DNA from: Actinomycetota bacterium
GTDB taxonomy: Bacteria; Actinomycetota; Thermoleophilia; Gaiellales; Gaiellaceae
DNA: 8,098 nucleotides
Assembly: GCA_013813345.1 (NCBI GenBank)
Contig: JACCRW010000047.1
Location: 1 to 8,098 of the forward strand
Direction: 5' to 3'
Below are positions 5,292 through 8,098 of the stretch, piece after piece (within the stretch, counting starts at the first letter, position 1; each line of letters starts with the position of its first letter). The translations under genes and the position numbers were made by a program. Below the pieces are notes generated by a model. The model ran no database searches and was not told where the DNA came from. It worked only from the letters and a program-made list of their open reading frames with translations.

Positions 5292-6434
5292 ATGGCCGAC
5301 CCGCCGCAGAACCGCAGCGCCAACAGTCCGCTCAGGCACGCCCTCGGAGAGATCACAGAGCGTGTAACGCGCTACCGCAGCGAGCGGATTGGCGAGCAGA
5401 ACACGAAGGCAACTCTCATCGTGCCCATCCTTCGTGCGCTCGGGTGGAACGTCGAAGACTTAGACGAGGTCCACTTGGAGTATCGGGGTGTGCCGATTGA
5501 CAAGCCGGTGGACTACGCGCTCCTGCTCCAGCGGAAGCCTGTGCTCTTCATCGAGGCGAAGGCGCTAGGAGAGAACCTCAGTGATCGCAAATGGGCGAGC
5601 CAGATCGTCAGCTATGCGGCTGTTGCGGGTGTCGAATGGGTCGTACTCACGGATGGGGACGAGTACCGGATCTACAACGCGCTTTCGGAGCACGACGTTG
5701 AGGAAAAGCTCTTCCGCACGGTTCGCGTGAGTGGCGACGCTGCGGAGGCTGAGGATGCCCTTCGCCTGCTGACGAAGGACGAGCTTCGCAACAAATCACT
5801 TGCAGCACTCTGGCGCGCGCAGTCCATTGACACGAGAGTCCGTCGAGCAGTCCAAGCCCTTTTCGAGCCAGAGCCAAGTGCATGGCTCGTGCGGAGACTG
5901 GCGAACTCGACCGATGGGCTTACGGCTGGAGACGTGAAAGCAGCGTTGCTGCGAGCGCGAATCACACTCGATCTGCCTGCCGCCGAACTCGACTCGTCGC
6001 CTCCCGCGCGCGAGCGTCCCCGAGTCCTCCCGACGCCGCCTACCCCCGAAGAAAAAAGCTCTCACGAGGAAGAGCAACAGCCGGGAACGCCGCGTCCTGC
6101 TGCTGCCTCGTACGACGTTTCGGTCAAGGACTTGCTCGACGCAGGCTTGATCCGCCCCGGCCTGGAGCTTCGGAAGAGGTACCTCGGATCCGAGGTCGAG
6201 GCGACTATCGAGCCAGACGGTCGCGTCCGCTGTGGATCGGAGACGTTCAAGTCGCTCTCGATAGCCGCAGGAGCCGCACGAGTCGCGGTCAAAGGTCTGC
6301 CGTCCGACGGACGCCGGTACTACCAAACGAACGGCTGGACGTTTTGGGAGTACGAGGACGAGGCGGGGCGTCGGCGCGTAATCCAGGAGATCCGAGAGCG
6401 TTACCTGGCAGATCGCTCGGCCGACTCGCGATAG
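5292..6434 (+). CDS. HsdR_N-like PD-(D/E)XK nuclease fused to a RAMA domain
   Basis: A 380-aa protein in three parts. Residues about 30-130 resemble the N-terminal nuclease domain of type I restriction subunit R: NTKATLIVPILRALGWNV, then D74 in KPVDYALL, E88-A-K90 in LFIEAKAL and Q104 in ASQIVSYA, followed by WVVLTDGDEYRIYN. These fit the D...ExK active site plus the Q helix. Residues about 230-272 are a Pro/Glu/Ser-rich linker. Residues about 275-372 (VSVKDLLDAGLIRPG ... NGWTFWEY) match the RAMA domain, which is associated with restriction enzymes and DNA methylases and has been proposed to read modified DNA. There is no HsdR helicase motor. Third codon positions are less GC-rich than in the flanks, suggesting transfer. 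Two small ORFs follow 11 nt downstream. Likely role: DNA cleavage or sensing in defence; this is inferred from domains and island location. Confidence 0.8.
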   Translation: MADPPQNRSANSPLRHALGEITERVTRYRSERIGEQNTKATLIVPILRALGWNVEDLDEVHLEYRGVPIDKPVDYALLLQRKPVLFIEAKALGENLSDRKWASQIVSYAAVAGVEWVVLTDGDEYRIYNALSEHDVEEKLFRTVRVSGDAAEAEDALRLLTKDELRNKSLAALWRAQSIDTRVRRAVQALFEPEPSAWLVRRLANSTDGLTAGDVKAALLRARITLDLPAAELDSSPPARERPRVLPTPPTPEEKSSHEEEQQPGTPRPAAASYDVSVKDLLDAGLIRPGLELRKRYLGSEVEATIEPDGRVRCGSETFKSLSIAAGAARVAVKGLPSDGRRYYQTNGWTFWEYEDEAGRRRVIQEIRERYLADRSADSR

Positions 6435-6445
6435 GGGCTTCCCTG

Positions 6446-6586
6446 GTGACGAAGAAGCCCATCGAGTATTGGCGGGTTACGACGCTGCCGGACGGTCAAC
6501 TCGACTGGAAGCGGCTCAACGAGATCGTCCCATCCCCGGACGACTCGGTTCCGGCGTCAGTGACCGTGCGTACGGCGAGCTTGTGA
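6446..6586 (+). CDS. Small unknown protein downstream of the nuclease gene
   Basis: A 46-residue ORF from GTG 6446, 11 nt after the nuclease stop, beginning MTKKPIEYWRVTTLPDGQLD and continuing WKRLNEIVPSP. The first about 33 residues have a natural composition with aromatic and charged residues. The last ones (SVPASVTVRTASL) look like out-of-frame reading. I recognise no family. The stop overlaps the next start as GTGA (6583-6586), allowing translational coupling. The alternative is that a single-base indel near 6530-6580 split one longer gene into this ORF and the next. It is probably in one transcript with the nuclease gene. Confidence 0.45.
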   Translation: MTKKPIEYWRVTTLPDGQLDWKRLNEIVPSPDDSVPASVTVRTASL

Positions 6587-6720
6587 TCGAGAACGACACG
6601 CGCATCGCCATGATCTTCACCGGGGATGCGGCGGCGCACGAGCGTCTGAACAAGTCGGCTAGCAAGGCCGCAGCCCTCGCGAACGAGAACGAGCGCCTGC
6701 GACGCGAGCGCGATGAGTAG
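6583..6720 (+). CDS. Small unknown protein with helical, charged C-terminus
   Basis: A 45-residue ORF from GTG 6583, overlapping the previous stop by 4 bases. It reads IENDTRIAMIFTGDAAAHER, then a charged alpha-helical or coiled-coil tail (KAAALANENERLRRERDE), and ends at TAG 6718-6720. The frame is also open upstream of the GTG (AYGEL precedes IEND), so it may be the second half of a frameshifted gene. Past the amber stop the same frame continues about 50 codons with GC-rich third positions. No family is recognised. Confidence 0.4.
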   Translation: MIENDTRIAMIFTGDAAAHERLNKSASKAAALANENERLRRERDE

Positions 6721-6868
6721 GCGAACCGGAGCCGCTACCCTTTTCGGTGGTTCTTCTTCCGCAAGCTGATCTGCTTCCCCCGGACAGAGACGGAGCGGTT
6801 CGCATTGTGGAAGGTTTCCTCCACCTTTGGCTCAGGGACGCCATTGAAGCCGGTCGGCTGGATCGATT
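6721..6868 (+). other. Open frame continuing past the amber stop; possible lost C-terminus
   Basis: In the frame of the preceding small ORF the DNA reads NRSRYPFRWFFFRKLICFPR, then TETERFALWKVSSTFG, before running antisense into the TOPRIM gene. Nearly all third positions in the first 30 codons are G or C, as in real genes of this replicon. There is no start codon before TTG 6805, so it would be translated only by read-through. It may be the tail of a gene broken by an amber mutation, or it may be meaningless. Confidence 0.25.
6807..6824 (-). terminator. Imperfect hairpin downstream of the TOPRIM gene
   Basis: On the minus strand GTGGAGG pairs with CCTTCCAC across an AAA loop (7 pairs with one bulged T), 45 nt after the TOPRIM stop. 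No U-tract follows. It could end the minus-strand operon. Confidence 0.25.
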
Positions 6869-7483
6869 TCAGTCGACCAGCTCGTCGTCCGGGCACAACC
6901 CTGCGCCTAAGGTCGCTGAAGCTGAGACATGTGCAAGGACGGCGTCGAGCGGCCGAGGCACCCGGTCAAGATCGAGTGCCTCGACGAGCAGACGCGCGTA
7001 TCGGATCTTGCGTCCGCCGCCGCTGCCCATGAAGCGCCGGAGTTGCTCCTCAGTCGGCCGGCCCTGCCACGCGGACTGCCTCTGGAGGCTGCGGAAGGCG
7101 CCAAGGGCTCCCTGGGCGTCGACGACCTGTTCCACCGAGGCGACGCCGAGAGCGCGGATCAGCTCTTCCTCGAGATCCGCGACGCACACGTAGAACCCCA
7201 GTCGCTCCATCTCCGGGCGAGGGAGATCAGAGCCGAGGCCGGCTCGCTCGAGACCGCGCCGGAAGTCGCGCTCCTCTGCGGCGTCACAGAGACCGGCCAG
7301 CCTGACGTCGAGCCCCTGCGGGCCGAACCGATTCAGGAACCTCCCGATGGCTTGCGCACCCCCGATCGGGACGACGGAAATGCCCTCGGCGTCGAGATTC
7401 CGGCCACGGCGCTCGGCGAGCGCCTCGAGCGCACGCTGATCGCTGATCCCTTCGACGAGCACGATCGCACGCGAGACGTCCAT
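6869..7483 (-). CDS. Stand-alone OLD-type TOPRIM domain protein
   Basis: A 204-aa protein from ATG 7483, with AGGA about 8 nt upstream. It starts directly with the TOPRIM glutamate motif, IVLVEGISDQRALE (E11, D15). IGGAQAIGRFLNRFG follows, then the second motif as LAGLCDAAEE (D67), where canonical TOPRIM has DxD. A third acidic cluster is CVADLEEELIRALG (D103, E105-E107). This is the TOPRIM arrangement of OLD-family nucleases, but no ATPase domain is present and the protein starts at the TOPRIM fold. Similar stand-alone forms annotated as ATP-dependent endonuclease or TOPRIM nucleotidyltransferase/hydrolase occur in Actinobacteria (from memory). Metal-dependent nucleic-acid cleavage is plausible, but the altered DxD leaves activity open. 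It lies 31 nt after the upstream gene, so the two probably form an operon. Confidence 0.75.
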   Translation of the reverse strand: MDVSRAIVLVEGISDQRALEALAERRGRNLDAEGISVVPIGGAQAIGRFLNRFGPQGLDVRLAGLCDAAEERDFRRGLERAGLGSDLPRPEMERLGFYVCVADLEEELIRALGVASVEQVVDAQGALGAFRSLQRQSAWQGRPTEEQLRRFMGSGGGRKIRYARLLVEALDLDRVPRPLDAVLAHVSASATLGAGLCPDDELVD

Positions 7484-7514
7484 CCTCCCATCCTGATCGA
7501 ACGAAGGCTGAGGC

Positions 7515-8098
7515 TCAGGGAGCTGCTGCGAGCCCGGTGAACTCGGGCGAGTCGAACGCCTCGAGCGGGACGTCGACGTTGCCCTTCGGCGGCTGGTAGA
7601 TCGTGACCGTGACGTAGTACTTGCCCGCCGTCTCCGGGGCAGGCGCCCACACGAACCACGTCCTGCCCTCGTCGTTCGTCGAAGGCACGATCGTCACGGC
7701 CTCGTCCTCGTCGACCGGATCGTTCGTGGCCGCGTCGTTCAACTCCCAGCGCAGCGGAAGCCCCTTGCCCTTGAAGCCTTCGATCTGGGTCTGGAACTCG
7801 ATCATCACGCCGCGTCGGCCGAGCTGCTGCTCGCTGAGCGTCTCGGGCGGGAGCTTCAAGCGCTTCAGATAGCGGCCGAAGGTGACCGGCTGGCGGACGC
7901 GCACATCCGAGACCTCGATCGAGCCGGAGTCGGGCGGCGCCTCCGGGCGCCAGGCCGGAAAGACGATGAAGACCAGTCCGAGGATGCCCGCGATCAGGCC
8001 GACGATCGCGCTGATCTGGCCGACCGAGGGAACCTTGAAGCGCCGCCCCGGCGGCTGTGGCGCTTCCGTGGGCTCCGGTGCCTGCGTCGAGGCGCTCA
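7515..8098 (-). CDS. Membrane-anchored extracytoplasmic protein (start codon just outside window)
   Basis: The minus frame is open to the window edge. The edge bases are TG followed by AGC GCC TCG, so an ATG (or GTG/TTG) with its first base at 8099 is likely, giving about 194 aa. The N-terminal 25 residues are Pro/Glu/Ala-rich, ending in a basic GRRFK. A single transmembrane helix follows (about 27-47, QISAIVGLIAGILGLVFIVF), then an outer domain of about 145 residues. The outer part has alternating hydrophobic strands (WELNDAATND, TWFVWAPAPETAGKYYVTVT) that suggest a beta-sandwich, and no cysteines. The topology is probably N-in with the domain outside. I recognise no named family; a shorter start at GTG 7904 would lose the anchor. 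It is followed after 31 nt by the TOPRIM gene. Confidence 0.6.
   Translation of the reverse strand, partial: SASTQAPEPTEAPQPPGRRFKVPSVGQISAIVGLIAGILGLVFIVFPAWRPEAPPDSGSIEVSDVRVRQPVTFGRYLKRLKLPPETLSEQQLGRRGVMIEFQTQIEGFKGKGLPLRWELNDAATNDPVDEDEAVTIVPSTNDEGRTWFVWAPAPETAGKYYVTVTIYQPPKGNVDVPLEAFDSPEFTGLAAAP

Noticed and set aside
5041..5367. 108-codon plus-strand frame before the nuclease gene
   Set aside because: It overlaps the start of the nuclease gene in another frame, has an Arg/Pro/Ser-rich composition and no recognisable motif.
5796..6326. Minus-strand 176-codon frame opposite the nuclease-RAMA gene
   Set aside because: Antisense shadow of a clear domain-bearing gene, with no motif of its own.
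4676..6720. Amber recoding (TAG read as an amino acid) in the island
   Set aside because: Two in-frame TAGs are suggestive, but TAG is used as a normal stop by the helicase, smpB and nuclease genes, and the recombinase is already missing its catalytic half. Decay is simpler.
6791..6830. Third copy of the ssrA att repeat as the right end of the island
   Set aside because: Only GGTTCG and CCTCCAC are shared, wrongly spaced; the match is too short to support an attachment site.
1..8098. CRISPR arrays, tRNA or rRNA genes
   Set aside because: I saw no regularly spaced repeats, no complete cloverleaf other than the tRNA-like part of tmRNA, and no rRNA sequence.

Overview
The window looks like an actinobacterial chromosome segment. 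GC content and third-position GC are very high, several genes appear leaderless, and the order ftsX – (helicase) – smpB – ssrA is an expanded form of the ftsE-ftsX-smpB-ssrA arrangement common in Actinobacteria. A deep-branching class such as Thermoleophilia (Gaiellales/Solirubrobacterales) is my best guess, but that is inference.

Backbone, left (1-3880): the 3' end of ftsX; a Suv3-like RNA helicase with a C-terminal zinc ribbon; a convergent small SemiSWEET-type transporter; smpB; a convergent tandem-GNAT acetyltransferase; and ssrA (tmRNA). SmpB and tmRNA together make the trans-translation system that rescues stalled ribosomes. Both are preceded by the same CTACAAT (-10) element, and each is divergent from a minus-strand gene that seems to start leaderless from an overlapping -10.

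Integration zone (3853-4981): the last 28 bases of the tmRNA gene are repeated 601 bp downstream with one mismatch, the signature of site-specific integration into ssrA. Between the repeats is a GIY-YIG nuclease gene whose 5' end is cut off at the right repeat. Just beyond that repeat is the C-terminal third of a large serine recombinase, broken by an amber codon and lacking its catalytic domain. A 14-bp hairpin just after the tmRNA end can still terminate ssrA.

Accessory zone (about 4982-6868): a gene-free 310-bp stretch, then a protein joining an HsdR_N-like PD-(D/E)XK nuclease domain to a C-terminal RAMA domain, followed by two tiny translationally coupled ORFs and a possible amber-interrupted extension. 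Codon use is less GC-biased than in the flanks. This is the best candidate for an undescribed defence-type module: an orphan nuclease plus modified-DNA reader with no methyltransferase or helicase visible.

Backbone, right (6869-8098): a minus-strand pair with backbone-like codon use, namely a membrane-anchored extracytoplasmic protein (its start codon lies just outside the window) followed after 31 nt by a stand-alone OLD-type TOPRIM protein.
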